This document shows, piece by piece, positions 52,089 to 60,872 of a DNA stretch of 64,000 nt; position 1 is the stretch's first letter; each line of letters opens with the position of its first letter. The position numbers were made by a program, and so were the translations under genes. Location: the NCBI RefSeq assembly GCF_003311635.1, contig NZ_QEXL01000003.1, forward strand, positions 143,543 to 207,542. The letters run 5' to 3'. The stretch is from Novacetimonas cocois. GTDB taxonomy: Bacteria; Pseudomonadota; Alphaproteobacteria; Acetobacterales; Acetobacteraceae. The notes beneath the pieces were generated by a model, which did no database searches, had not been told where the DNA came from, and worked only from the letters and a program-made list of their open reading frames with translations.

Positions 52089-52218
52089 TAGGGACTGTTT
52101 GAAAAGGCAGTCCCGGAATATGCTGAAATCATAAAAGTTTTTGGTGAAGCTTTTTGCAAAAAGCTTCGAAGAATGTCGCCTTTTTGAAAAAAAGGCGATA
52201 CCCAAAAACTTTTGTTAT
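52089..52218. repeat. Dispersed structured repeat, copy B (best preserved)
   Basis: Begins with a leader hairpin (GGGACTG 52091-52097 pairing CAGTCCC 52108-52114). An outer stem AAAAGTTTTTGG (52133-52144) with CCAAAAACTTTT (52202-52213), 12 bp perfect, encloses two hairpins: a 22-nt perfect palindrome (52146-52167) and a 10-bp stem TCGCCTTTTT/AAAAAGGCGA (52176-52185/52189-52198). Together they make a three-way junction. It fills the gap between convergent reductase and HxlR genes and may double as a terminator. Confidence 0.75.
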
Positions 52219-52261
52219 TTTCATCAGCCGTTTCCATCGGAAAACATCTTACCATCCGGCA

Positions 52262-52624
52262 TCAATCGGCCGATTTCCTGCCCTGCAGGGAATGGGCATG
52301 TTCATCGCCCCATTTCTTGAGTGCCTCGATAACCGGCCTTAAAGTCATGCCCAGATTGGTCAGTTCATATTCCACGCGCGGCGGGACCTCAGGGAAAACG
52401 GTGCGGGAAATCAGTCCGTCCGCTTCGAGTTCACGTAGCTGGTTGGTCAGCATCCGCTGCGTGACATTGGGCATGCGACGGCGGAATTCCCCAAAACGCA
52501 GCACCCCGTCCTCAAACAGGTGATAGAGGATAAGCGCCTTCCACTTCCCCCCGAACAGTTCCAGCGTGGCTTCCACCGTACAGCCAGGGCTGCATGTCAA
52601 CGTGGTGTGGCGGATACGGGGCAT
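52262..52624 (-). CDS. HxlR-family transcriptional regulator (2)
   Basis: 120-aa winged-helix regulator: VEATLELFGGKWKALILYHLFEDGVLRFGEFRRRMPNVTQRMLTNQLRELEADGLISRTVFPEVPPRVEYELTNLG is typical from end to end. Two cysteines (residues 11 and 15, TCSPGC) lie before the first helix, a position where related regulators sense quinones, aldehydes or oxidants. Divergent from the Old Yellow Enzyme gene with about 115 bp between starts, so it is the likely repressor of the OYE-SSADH pair. Confidence 0.92.
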   Translation of the reverse strand: MPRIRHTTLTCSPGCTVEATLELFGGKWKALILYHLFEDGVLRFGEFRRRMPNVTQRMLTNQLRELEADGLISRTVFPEVPPRVEYELTNLGMTLRPVIEALKKWGDEHAHSLQGRKSAD

Positions 52625-52739
52625 GGTATCATTCCTGACACTAGTGGCGGTTTATGTGCGTTCTTGCGCAGCAGGACCAACAGGTCAATGTTCATGGACA
52701 GGCCAGACACTGCGTGTCTGTTTGTGAACAAGGCTTGTC

Positions 52740-53876
52740 ATGTCGAAATCTTCTCTTTTCACTCCTGTCCGTCTGGGGAACCTGTCCCTTGAAAACCGGA
52801 TTTTCCTGCCGCCCCTGACACGATGCCGCAGCACGCAGCCCGGCGACATCCCCAACGGGCTGATGGCCCAATATTATACCCAGCGCACGCAGGCCGGTTT
52901 CCTGATTACCGAAGGAACGCAGATCGAACCCCGGGGACAGGGTTACGCATGGACGCCCGGCATTTACACGCCGGAACAGATCGCAGGATGGAAACAGGTC
53001 ACGACAGCCGTTCATCAGAGGCAACGGCCTATTTTCGCGCAACTGTGGCATGTTGGCCGGGTTTCCCATCGCGCCCTGCAACCCGACCATCAGCCCCCCG
53101 TCGCACCATCTGCCGTGGCGGCCACGGGCGTAAATGTTTTCATTCCAACCGGGCCGGGCACGGGAAAGCTTGTCCCGCCAGATACGCCAAGGGCGCTGAC
53201 AATCCTGGAAATCCACCAGATGGTCGAACTGTATGCACAGGCGGCCCGCAATGCACTGGCCGCGGGGTTCGATGGCGTTGAAATCCATGCGGCCAACGGA
53301 TACCTGATCAACCAGTTCATGTCCGAACGGGCCAATTTCCGTACCGATGCCTATGGCGGGAGCCTGTCCAACCGTCTGCGCTTCCTGCGCGAGGTGGTGG
53401 AGGCCGTCCGCGCCGTTGTCTCCGCAGACAGGTTGGGGGTGCGGTTCTCTCCCCTGTTCGGCACCACCACGGAAGAACGTGTCTATCTCGGGCTGCTGGA
53501 AAGCAATCCGGCGGAAACCTATACACAGGCCGTTCGCGTGCTGGCGGAAGCAGGCATTGCCTATGTTTCGCTTGCCGAGGCTGACTGGGCCAATGCGCCT
53601 GAAATGCCGGATTCATTCCGTGCCACCGTGCGCGACATCTTCGGGGGCCGCATCCTGTGCGCGGGCCGGTATGACCTGAACAGGGCACGGCACGTGCTGG
53701 GCCATGGCTGGGCGGACATGATCGGCTTTGGCCGGAAATTCATCGCCAACCCGGACCTTCCCGCACGGCTGGAACATGGATGGCTGCTCAATTCCCTTGA
53801 TCCGGCAACCATGTATGGCGGTGGCGCGCATGGCTACACCGACTACCCATTTCATAACAAGGAAACGCACCAATGA
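52740..53876 (+). CDS. Old Yellow Enzyme family alkene reductase (NemA-like)
   Basis: FMN-dependent TIM-barrel reductase of 378 aa. It reduces alpha,beta-unsaturated carbonyls, N-ethylmaleimide or nitrate esters with NAD(P)H. Landmarks: LFTPVRLGNLSLENRIFLPPLTRCRS, QLWHVGRVSH, the substrate-binding pair in VEIHAANGYLINQFMSE (His and Asn), TDAYGGSLSNRLRF and a C-terminal FGRKFIANPDLP that binds the FMN phosphate. Its stop overlaps the SSADH start (ATGA), so the two enzymes are coexpressed. Confidence 0.93.
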   Translation: MSKSSLFTPVRLGNLSLENRIFLPPLTRCRSTQPGDIPNGLMAQYYTQRTQAGFLITEGTQIEPRGQGYAWTPGIYTPEQIAGWKQVTTAVHQRQRPIFAQLWHVGRVSHRALQPDHQPPVAPSAVAATGVNVFIPTGPGTGKLVPPDTPRALTILEIHQMVELYAQAARNALAAGFDGVEIHAANGYLINQFMSERANFRTDAYGGSLSNRLRFLREVVEAVRAVVSADRLGVRFSPLFGTTTEERVYLGLLESNPAETYTQAVRVLAEAGIAYVSLAEADWANAPEMPDSFRATVRDIFGGRILCAGRYDLNRARHVLGHGWADMIGFGRKFIANPDLPARLEHGWLLNSLDPATMYGGGAHGYTDYPFHNKETHQ

Positions 53877-55243
53877 TCGTGTACCAGACCCTGAATCCGA
53901 CAACGGAAACCATCGAACGCACGTTTGAACTCCATACGCCGCAGCAGATGACGGCGATTGTTGATCGTGCCGAACATGTCTGGAAAACAGACTGGAAGAA
54001 ACGCAGCATTCCCACGCGCAAGGAGATCATGTCCAAAGCCGCCGACCTGCTGCGCCGGGATCGCGTCACCCATGCGCGCCTGATTGCCACGGAAATGGGC
54101 AAGGCGCTGCCTGACGCGCTGGAGGAAATCGACATCACGGCAGATATCCTCTCCTTCTATGCCGAGGGGGCGGAAGAATTCCTTGCGCCGACGCCCCTGA
54201 AGGTCAGGGAAGGCCATGCCAAGATCATCAATCAGCCGCTTGGCATCATTTACTGTATCGAGCCGTGGAATTTCCCCTATTACCAGCTTGCGCGCGTGGC
54301 CGGCCCCAACCTGATGGCAGGCAACGTGGTAATCGCCAAGCATGCCCCCAACGTGCCGCAATGCGCCCTGGCGTTTGAAAAGCTGTTCCATGACGCGGGC
54401 GCGCCGGCAGGCGTTTATACCAACATTTTCCTCAGCAACGAACAGTCCTCGGACCTCATCAAGGATTTCCGCATCCGTGGCGTCGCCCTGACCGGGAGCG
54501 AACGCGCCGGGCAGGCCGTTGCCGCCGAAGCCGGTGCGGCGTTGAAGAAAGACACGATGGAACTGGGCGGCAGCGATGCCTTCATCGTGCTGGATGACGC
54601 GGACCTTGAACTTGCCGTAAAATGGGCGACATGGGGCCGGTTCGCCAATAACGGGCAGGTCTGCACGGCCGCCAAGCGGATGATCGTGCATGAAAAGGTC
54701 TATGATGCTTTCGTCGCAGGACTGAAAAAAGCGATCACGCAGTTCCGTATTGGCGATCCGCTGGCCGAAGGCACCACCCATGGCCCGATGAGCAGTAAAA
54801 AGGCGCTCGACACAGCACTTGCGCAGACCGATGAAGCCGTCAAGGCAGGGGCAACCCTGGTGGCTGGCGGCAAGCGGATAGACCGTAAGGGCTTCTTCAT
54901 GGAACCGACCATCCTGACGGGCGTGTCAAAGGACAATCCCGTATTCTATCAGGAAATATTCGGACCCGTGGCGGTCGTGCATAAGGTGGCAAGCGAACAC
55001 GAAGCCATTGAACTGGCGAACGACTCCCCCTACGGGCTTGGCGGGGCTGTTTTCTCCCGCGATATCGGGCGGGCCGAAAGGGTCGCTGAACAGGTCGAAA
55101 CCGGCATGATGTTCATCAATACGGCGACTGCGGCGGCTCCGGAACTTCCTTTTGGCGGGATCAGGAATTCAGGATTCGGACGTGAACTGTCCTTCCTGGG
55201 GATCGAGGAGTTCATCAACCGCAAGCTTATCCGCCTGGGCTGA
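53873..55243 (+). CDS. NAD(P)-dependent succinate-semialdehyde dehydrogenase family protein, second copy
   Basis: 456-aa aldehyde dehydrogenase, the same length as the copy at 1938-3308 and clearly paralogous (shared EPWNFPYYQLARVAGPNL, GVALTGSERAG, MELGGSDAFIVLDDAD). Catalytic cysteine lies in GQVCTAAKR near residue 264, glutamate in MELGG. Coupled by a 4-bp overlap with the OYE gene. In this setting it may oxidise aldehydes released by, or co-occurring with, enal detoxification; that is inference. A strong hairpin follows the stop. Confidence 0.9.
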   Translation: MIVYQTLNPTTETIERTFELHTPQQMTAIVDRAEHVWKTDWKKRSIPTRKEIMSKAADLLRRDRVTHARLIATEMGKALPDALEEIDITADILSFYAEGAEEFLAPTPLKVREGHAKIINQPLGIIYCIEPWNFPYYQLARVAGPNLMAGNVVIAKHAPNVPQCALAFEKLFHDAGAPAGVYTNIFLSNEQSSDLIKDFRIRGVALTGSERAGQAVAAEAGAALKKDTMELGGSDAFIVLDDADLELAVKWATWGRFANNGQVCTAAKRMIVHEKVYDAFVAGLKKAITQFRIGDPLAEGTTHGPMSSKKALDTALAQTDEAVKAGATLVAGGKRIDRKGFFMEPTILTGVSKDNPVFYQEIFGPVAVVHKVASEHEAIELANDSPYGLGGAVFSRDIGRAERVAEQVETGMMFINTATAAAPELPFGGIRNSGFGRELSFLGIEEFINRKLIRLG

Positions 55244-55255
55244 TATCCCCGGACA

Positions 55256-55295
55256 CGGGTTTCCATCCGGGCCGTTTCGCCCGGATGGAAACCCG
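55256..55295. terminator. 17-bp perfect hairpin terminator after the OYE-SSADH operon
   Basis: CGGGTTTCCATCCGGGC (55256-55272) and its exact complement (55279-55295) enclose a 6-nt loop CGTTTC. It lies 13 nt after the dehydrogenase stop and before the convergent esterase stop at 55373. There is no T-run, but the stem is very stable and palindromic, so it could serve both strands. Confidence 0.7.
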
Positions 55296-55372
55296 CAGGA
55301 AATAACGCAGGGACGCGAACTTTCACGGCGCATCGCAACAGATACGCCCTGTTGTTCGCGCCCCCTGTTCCC

Positions 55373-56329
55373 TTACAGGCCCAGCGTCCGCTTCAGACCC
55401 GCGCAATAGGCATCCATGAAGCGCCGGGACAGTTCGGCATCGGGCACGAACATGTCGAATACATGATAGGCGCCCGGCACCACAAAAACCTCCGTCGGGA
55501 CGCCGGATGCCATCAGGCGACGGGCATAGTCCAGATCCTCGCACAGGAACAGGTCCATGGATCCCACCCCGATGAACGTGGGCGGAAGGCCTGACAGATC
55601 CTTTGCCCGCGCGGCAGCGGCATATGCAGGCGTGTCAGCCCCGCCCGCGGCAGCCCCCAGATAGGCCTCCCACGCGAACTTGTTGGCCGATCGCGTCCAG
55701 ACATATTCGCCAAAGTCGGGGGCCGGATCCACTTTCGTCGCCGTCCGGTCATCCAGCATCGGATAGATCAGCAGCTGATAGGCAAGCCTGTATTCCTTGC
55801 GGTCGCGCGCCATCAGCGACAGGGCGGCGCTCAGCCCTCCTCCCGCGCTTTCCCCCGCGACAACCACCTTGTCGCGATTGATGCCCAGCTTCTGCGCATT
55901 TTCATGCACCCATTTCAGCACGGCATAACAGTCCTCGATCGCGCCGGGATACCTGACCTCGGGCGCAAGGCGGTAATCGACCGAAACGACGACAAATCCC
56001 ATCTTGCTTGCCAGAACCTGGCATTTTGGATCGTCAACTTCGGGATGGCCGGAAACAAGGCCGCCGCCGTGAATATAGACCATGACAGGCGCGTTGGGCC
56101 GACGTTCGCGCGGCCGGTAAATCAGCACGCGAACGTCCGGCGCCCCTGCGGGCCCGGGTACGTATTCTTCCTGTGTTTCGACATCGGACAGAGGACGCCC
56201 TTCGATCAGGCGTACTGCCGTCATGAAAATTTCCCGCACTTCCGGCAGAGATCGGTCAGACAGCCCGTCAAAGGAGGGCATCTTTTCCAGGATCGGAAGG
56301 AATTCGGGATTTACGACGTTTTTCGGCAT
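55373..56329 (-). CDS. Alpha/beta hydrolase of the hormone-sensitive-lipase (HSL) family
   Basis: 318-aa cytosolic carboxylesterase. The oxyanion-hole motif HGGG lies in VMVYIHGGGLVSGHPEVDD near residue 86; the nucleophile motif GESAGG near 160; the acid in GSMDLFLCEDLDYARRL and the histidine in GAYHVFDMF. No signal peptide. The gene is alone and convergent with the SSADH gene. Substrates of this family are short-chain esters; nothing here narrows it further. Confidence 0.9.
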   Translation of the reverse strand: MPKNVVNPEFLPILEKMPSFDGLSDRSLPEVREIFMTAVRLIEGRPLSDVETQEEYVPGPAGAPDVRVLIYRPRERRPNAPVMVYIHGGGLVSGHPEVDDPKCQVLASKMGFVVVSVDYRLAPEVRYPGAIEDCYAVLKWVHENAQKLGINRDKVVVAGESAGGGLSAALSLMARDRKEYRLAYQLLIYPMLDDRTATKVDPAPDFGEYVWTRSANKFAWEAYLGAAAGGADTPAYAAAARAKDLSGLPPTFIGVGSMDLFLCEDLDYARRLMASGVPTEVFVVPGAYHVFDMFVPDAELSRRFMDAYCAGLKRTLGL

Positions 56330-56566
56330 GATGAACCAAGTCCTCTTGTTATCAGAAACCGGTAATCGGAACCGGTTTCGATAAGGGGACCGTCACTCTC
56401 ATCCGCGTGATCATCCATGAGGGAAATCAAATATCTTACTGCGCAAATGAATATAAAATATAAAACTATACTATTTTTCTATCTTTTATATCTGCTATCC
56501 TGATCCTTCTGTTCTGGAATATATGACATTCTTATATTCTATATGAACAGAAACGCTGCCCTGTAT

Positions 56567-57826
56567 TCAGGAAATCAGGATTGCCCTGAAATCATTGATA
56601 TTCGTACCCGTAGGCCCGGTTACAAACAGGTCGCCCAGGCAGGAAAAAGCCGTCCAGGCGTCATTGCGACGCAGGAAAATCGCGGGGTCCATGCCACGTT
56701 GGTACAGACGGGACGCAGTGGAGGCATCCGCGAACGCGCCGGCATTATCCTCGCTCCCGTCTATGCCATCCGTATCGGCCGCCAACGCATGAATGCCTGC
56801 CATGCCATTGATGCCAAGCGCGAAGGCAAGGGCGAATTCGCTGTTGCGTCCCCCCTTCCCATCCCCGCGCAGGGTCACGGTTGTCTCCCCCCCGGAAAGA
56901 AGGACGACCGGTCGGGGAAACGGCCGGTTACGCAGGACGATTTCGCGCGCGATCGCCGCATGCACCTGCGCCACGTCACGTGACTCCCCCTCCATGGAAT
57001 CCGACAGGATCACCGCCCTGATGCCCTCGGCCGCTGCCGCCTCTGCCGCGGCTTCCAGTGACCGGGCGGCGGATGCGATGACATGCACCGTATTGCGCTG
57101 GAACAGCGGATCGTCAGGTCGCGGCGCATCCGTCATGGCATGCCGCAGATGGCGCATGATCGCGGGGGGCACCGCAATGCCATAACGTTCGATGGCTGTC
57201 AGGGCATCATGCCGCGTGCCGGGATCCGGCACCGTTAGTCCTGACGCCACCAATGCGGGATCATCCCCCGGGATGTCGGATACGACAAGCGTCACCACGC
57301 GCGCGGGCCATGCTGCGGCCGCCAGCCTGCCGCCCTTGATACGCGAAACCTGCTTGCGGATCATGTTCATGACCGAAATCGGCGCGCCCGACGCCAGCAG
57401 GACTTCGTTAAGGGCGATTTCATCGGACAGGTCCAGCCCTTCCACCGGCGCGGGCAGCAGGGCGGAACCGCCGCCGCACACAAGGGCAATCACCAGATCA
57501 TCCGGCGTAAGACCGGCCACCGCATCAAACAGCAGCCGCGTCGCCTCTAGCCCCGCCGCGTCCGGTACGGGGTGGCTTGCTTCCACCACGCGGATGCGTT
57601 CGCATTCCACGCCATAGCCATACCGCGTCACCACGATGCCGGACAGGGGCGCATCCCATGCCTGTTCCAGCGCGCGGGCCAGTTGGGCAACACCCTTTCC
57701 GGCGCCAACCACGACCGTCCGGCCCGCAGGCGGGGACGGAAGGAAAGGCCGCAGCACGACTTCTGGATCAGCTGCAACCACGGCAGCCCTAAAAAGGCGT
57801 TTCAGAAACGCACGCTCACCCGACAT
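56567..57826 (-). CDS. Glycerate 2-kinase (MOFRL family; formerly annotated hydroxypyruvate reductase TtuD)
   Basis: 419-aa protein of the GckA/TtuD family, which phosphorylates D-glycerate to 2-phosphoglycerate. The N-terminal domain has VVVGAGKGVAQLARALEQAW and VCGGGSALLPAP; the C-terminal MOFRL domain contains LLSGGETTVTLRGDGKGGRNSEFALAFAL, ending TGTNINDFRAIL. MSGERAF at 57826 follows GAGGAGAG by 8 nt; a TTG two codons earlier is possible. It lies 137 bp after the CoA-transferase in the same direction. The older hydroxypyruvate reductase name should not be propagated. Confidence 0.9.
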   Translation of the reverse strand: MSGERAFLKRLFRAAVVAADPEVVLRPFLPSPPAGRTVVVGAGKGVAQLARALEQAWDAPLSGIVVTRYGYGVECERIRVVEASHPVPDAAGLEATRLLFDAVAGLTPDDLVIALVCGGGSALLPAPVEGLDLSDEIALNEVLLASGAPISVMNMIRKQVSRIKGGRLAAAAWPARVVTLVVSDIPGDDPALVASGLTVPDPGTRHDALTAIERYGIAVPPAIMRHLRHAMTDAPRPDDPLFQRNTVHVIASAARSLEAAAEAAAAEGIRAVILSDSMEGESRDVAQVHAAIAREIVLRNRPFPRPVVLLSGGETTVTLRGDGKGGRNSEFALAFALGINGMAGIHALAADTDGIDGSEDNAGAFADASTASRLYQRGMDPAIFLRRNDAWTAFSCLGDLFVTGPTGTNINDFRAILIS

Positions 57827-57963
57827 GGGCAACTCTCCTCAACCGGGCATCCGGTCCATCGGGGCAGACAGGCATGGCTGATCGGGCGGGCGCATCCATG
57901 ATCGCGTATTCCCGCGCCCGTGACGGGCCTGCCTCGTCATGACGCGACAGGCCCCTTTTCCCA

Positions 57964-59553
57964 TCAGGCCGCGACGCGGGCAGCGTGGGACGGGCTTTTG
58001 CCATCAGGCTGGAAAAGTGCCGCGTCCATGACACGCAGCGTAGGAGAGACCAGAAGCGATGCCTGCGCCTGATCGAGGATCTGCGTCTGCAGATCGATGC
58101 CGGGGGCGATTTCCGTTACCATCAATCCATCCGGGGTCAACTGCATGACGCAGCGCTCCGTCACGTAGAGCACTTCCTGTCCCTGCGCGATCGCACGCGG
58201 ACCGGAGAAGGAGACCTGCTCCAGCTCGTCAACGATTTTCGCAATTTTGCCTTCGCGTTCGATCACAAGCCTGCCGTCCACAATGTCGAATTTCGCGCCG
58301 GCGTTGAAATAGCCGGAAAACACGATCCGCCGCGCACGCGACGTGATATCGACAAACCCGCCCGAACCCGCCGTGACATGGGGCCGCGCGGACAGTTTCG
58401 AAACATTGACCGACCCGTTGCGATCGATCTGGAGGAAGGAAAGCAGGGAGATGTCGAAGCCACCGGCTTGGAAATAGGTGAACTGATGGGGGGATGCGAC
58501 AAAGGCCTCGGCATTCGATGAACAGCCGAATTTGAAATCAAGCAGCGGAATCCCGCCAACCGCGCCCTGTTCGATCACCCATGTCACTTCGCCATGGCGC
58601 CCTTCCTCAAGAAGGATGCGCGGCACGTTGGCCGAGATTCCAAAGCCGATGTTGACCGCCCATCCGGGTCGCAGTTCACGCGCCACGCGTCGGGCCATGA
58701 CCTTGGCCACGTCGAAAGGCGGCAGGGCAAAACTGTCGAGCGGACGAAACACCTCGCCCGAAATCGCCGGGTCATAGGGGGTTGCGGTGGTCTGCAGCTG
58801 GTTCGGGGCTTCGACCACGTAATCCACCAGAATGCCGGGCACGCGCACGTCATGGGGGCGCAACGTGCCTGCCTGCGCCACCTGGCGGACCTGTGCGATG
58901 ACGATGCCGCCACTGTTATGGGCGGCAAGGGCGAGTTCCATGGCGCCAAGGTAGGCGCCCTCGTTCTCGAACGTCAGGTTTCCCCGTTCATCGGCGGTAC
59001 TGGCGCGGATGATGGCGACATCAGGACGGATCGCGGGGAAATACAGCCATTCCTCCCCCTGGAATTCCACCTTGCTGACAAGTGGCGTTTCCCGCGCGGC
59101 CTCGTTCATGGCGCAGCCTTCCTGCGCGGGGTCGACAAATGTGTCCAGTCCGACCTTCGTCAGCACGCCGGGACGCATGGCGGCCCCCTCACGCAGGATA
59201 TCGAAGATGATGCCGCTGGGCACGTTATAGGCCGCGATTTCGTTGCGTCCCAGCATCTGGCGGATCAGGGGTGGCTCGGCCGAGGAAGGGCCGGACGGAT
59301 ACGACCCGCCGATAATGCGCGAAATCAGACCCGGCTGCGCCAGGTGGTCCACCCCCCGCGTGCCGAACATGTCGCCCGCGGCGATGGGATGGATGGTCGT
59401 GATGTTGCGCGGCGCGCCTTCGGTGCGGAACCGCTCGCCAATGGCGGCAAGGACCGCGTCGGGGCAGCACAGGCCGCTTGATGAATTCACCGCGACAATG
59501 GCGTTATCACCGATCAACGCGGCGACGTCCGCGGCGCTTTTTGTTTTTGACAT
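57964..59553 (-). CDS. Family I acyl-CoA:carboxylate CoA-transferase (fused alpha-beta)
   Basis: 529-aa enzyme containing both halves of a family I CoA-transferase, like propionate CoA-transferase. The N-terminal half begins VAALIGDNAIVAVNSSSGLCCPDAVLAAIGERF. The C-terminal half has VTWVIEQGAVGGIPL with the catalytic glutamate at about residue 328, which forms the acyl-glutamyl anhydride. FSGYFNAGAKFDIVDGRLVI and SFSGPRAIAQGQEVLYVTERCVM also fit. The start MSKTKSA at 59553 follows GAGAGG by 8 nt. In acetic acid bacteria such enzymes could move CoA between acetate and other acids, but the acid pair is not determinable. Confidence 0.88.
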   Translation of the reverse strand: MSKTKSAADVAALIGDNAIVAVNSSSGLCCPDAVLAAIGERFRTEGAPRNITTIHPIAAGDMFGTRGVDHLAQPGLISRIIGGSYPSGPSSAEPPLIRQMLGRNEIAAYNVPSGIIFDILREGAAMRPGVLTKVGLDTFVDPAQEGCAMNEAARETPLVSKVEFQGEEWLYFPAIRPDVAIIRASTADERGNLTFENEGAYLGAMELALAAHNSGGIVIAQVRQVAQAGTLRPHDVRVPGILVDYVVEAPNQLQTTATPYDPAISGEVFRPLDSFALPPFDVAKVMARRVARELRPGWAVNIGFGISANVPRILLEEGRHGEVTWVIEQGAVGGIPLLDFKFGCSSNAEAFVASPHQFTYFQAGGFDISLLSFLQIDRNGSVNVSKLSARPHVTAGSGGFVDITSRARRIVFSGYFNAGAKFDIVDGRLVIEREGKIAKIVDELEQVSFSGPRAIAQGQEVLYVTERCVMQLTPDGLMVTEIAPGIDLQTQILDQAQASLLVSPTLRVMDAALFQPDGKSPSHAARVAA

Positions 59554-59833
59554 ACCGGAACCTCTCATCACCATACATAACTATCTGGTTATTTATATAT
59601 CCGGACCAACCCGACCTCAAGCGCTATTGCCAAAACGTGTTGTCCCCCACGCGCATGTGAATGTCCTGTAAACAGGTCATTTTTTGCCATACCGGAATGA
59701 TGGATCGTCCCCGCAGGGCATGCGACGACACATCATGGCAAAGGCTGAATCTGAAGGGATGCCGGTTCCCTAGGCTCAGGACCCATTGATTTGATTGCGG
59801 AAATCTGATTCAGGCTCTGTGAGGAGGCTGGAG

Positions 59834-60181
59834 ATGAGCGACCTGTTTTGGCTGACGGACGAACAAATGGAGCGTCTGCGGCCCTTTTTTCCAAAGAGCC
59901 ACGGTGGAGCCCGCGTTGATGACCGCCGTGTGCTGAGCGGCATCATTTTTGTCAATCGGAACGGTCTGCGCTGGCGCGATGCACCCCGGGAATACGGTCC
60001 ACATAAGACGCTCTACAACCGTTGGAAGCGCTGGGGCGCCATGGGGATCTTCGTCCGGATGATGGACGGTCTGGCTGCCGGAAAGGCAGGGCCCCAGACC
60101 ATCATGATTGATGCGACGTATCTCAAGGCACACCGCACGGCTTCGAGCCTGCGGCTAAAAAAGGGGATCCAGGTTGCCTGA
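59834..60181 (+). CDS. IS5-family transposase, ORF A
   Basis: 115-aa first frame: MSDLFWLTDEQMERLRPFFP, then GARVDDRRVLSGIIFVNRNGLRWRDAPREYGPHKTLYNRWKRW, the N-terminal DUF4096-like DNA-binding part, and the first catalytic aspartate in TIMIDATYLKAHRTA. It ends shortly after the slippery site A-AAA-AAG at 60157-60163. A -1 shift there continues in frame KGDPGCLIGRTRGG into ORF B, the normal route to full transposase. Start at 59834 has GGAG directly before it. Confidence 0.88.
   Translation: MSDLFWLTDEQMERLRPFFPKSHGGARVDDRRVLSGIIFVNRNGLRWRDAPREYGPHKTLYNRWKRWGAMGIFVRMMDGLAAGKAGPQTIMIDATYLKAHRTASSLRLKKGIQVA
60157..60163 (+). promoter_or_regulatory. Programmed -1 frameshift slippery heptamer A-AAA-AAG
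   Basis: In the ORF A frame the codons read CTA AAA AAG, giving the canonical A-AAA-AAG heptamer. Slipping back one base reads AAA AAA GGG GAT and joins ORF B. G-rich sequence follows immediately. Confidence 0.8.
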
Positions 60182-60201
60182 TCGGCCGCACCAGAGGTGG
60201 C

Positions 60202-60591
60202 ATGAACACGAAGCTGCATGCGATCACCGATCAGAGCGGACGACCGCTGAGTTTTTTCATGACTGCGGGACAGATCAGCGATTATACCGGTGCCGCTGCC
60301 CTGCTGGACAGTCTTCCTGCAGCACAATGGATGCTGGGAGATCGCAGGTATGACGCCGACTGGTTCAGGGACGCCCTGGAAGCGAAATGTATAAAGCCTT
60401 GCATTCCAGGACGGAAATCTCGCGAAAAACCGGTCAGATACGACAAGAGAAAATATAAACGCCGCAATCGCATCGAGATCATGTTCGGAAGGCTCAAGGA
60501 CTGGCGGCGGGTTGCAACCCGCTACGACGGATGCCCGACCGTCTTCTTCTCAGCCATCTGCCTCGCCGCAACCGTCATCTTCTGGCTATGA
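60202..60591 (+). CDS. IS5-family transposase, ORF B
   Basis: Second transposase frame, 129 aa from its first ATG, although translation probably enters by the -1 frameshift at 60157. It supplies the second catalytic aspartate in LGDRRYDADWFRDAL and the glutamate in RRNRIEIMFGRLKDWRRVATRYD, completing the DDE triad. The usual glycine of the RGYDA motif is arginine here. The stop codon lies inside the right inverted repeat. Confidence 0.87.
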   Translation: MNTKLHAITDQSGRPLSFFMTAGQISDYTGAAALLDSLPAAQWMLGDRRYDADWFRDALEAKCIKPCIPGRKSREKPVRYDKRKYKRRNRIEIMFGRLKDWRRVATRYDGCPTVFFSAICLAATVIFWL

Positions 60592-60872
60592 GTCCTGAGC
60601 CTAATCTCTCTGCAAGCATTCGCATAATCACCTGACATCTCAATCGGAATTCTAACTTAATGCACCTTCGGTTTCCGGAATCACTCAACGTTTATGAGTA
60701 TTATTTCGTTAAGTGATTAAAATTGTAAGTATAACGTGACACATGGCAGAGTGTAGCATTCCAGCAACGTACCAATATCGAAGAAATGGGATAGGTATTT
60801 TTCCCTCGATAATCATTACGTCCCGTTAATATCTTTTACTATCGTAAATCGACGGAAGAATCGCGGGGCATC

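Larger units (their letters stand above)
59773..60601 (+). mobile_element. IS5-family insertion sequence (IS427-like group), complete
   Basis: 829 bp. Terminal inverted repeats GGCTCAGGACCCAT (59773-59786) and, inverted at the right end, GGCTCAGGACTCAT (60588-60601) match at 13 of 14 positions. It is flanked by TA on both sides (59771-59772, 60602-60603), the target duplication typical of the IS427 group. It contains two transposase frames joined by a frameshift signal and appears intact. Confidence 0.88.
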
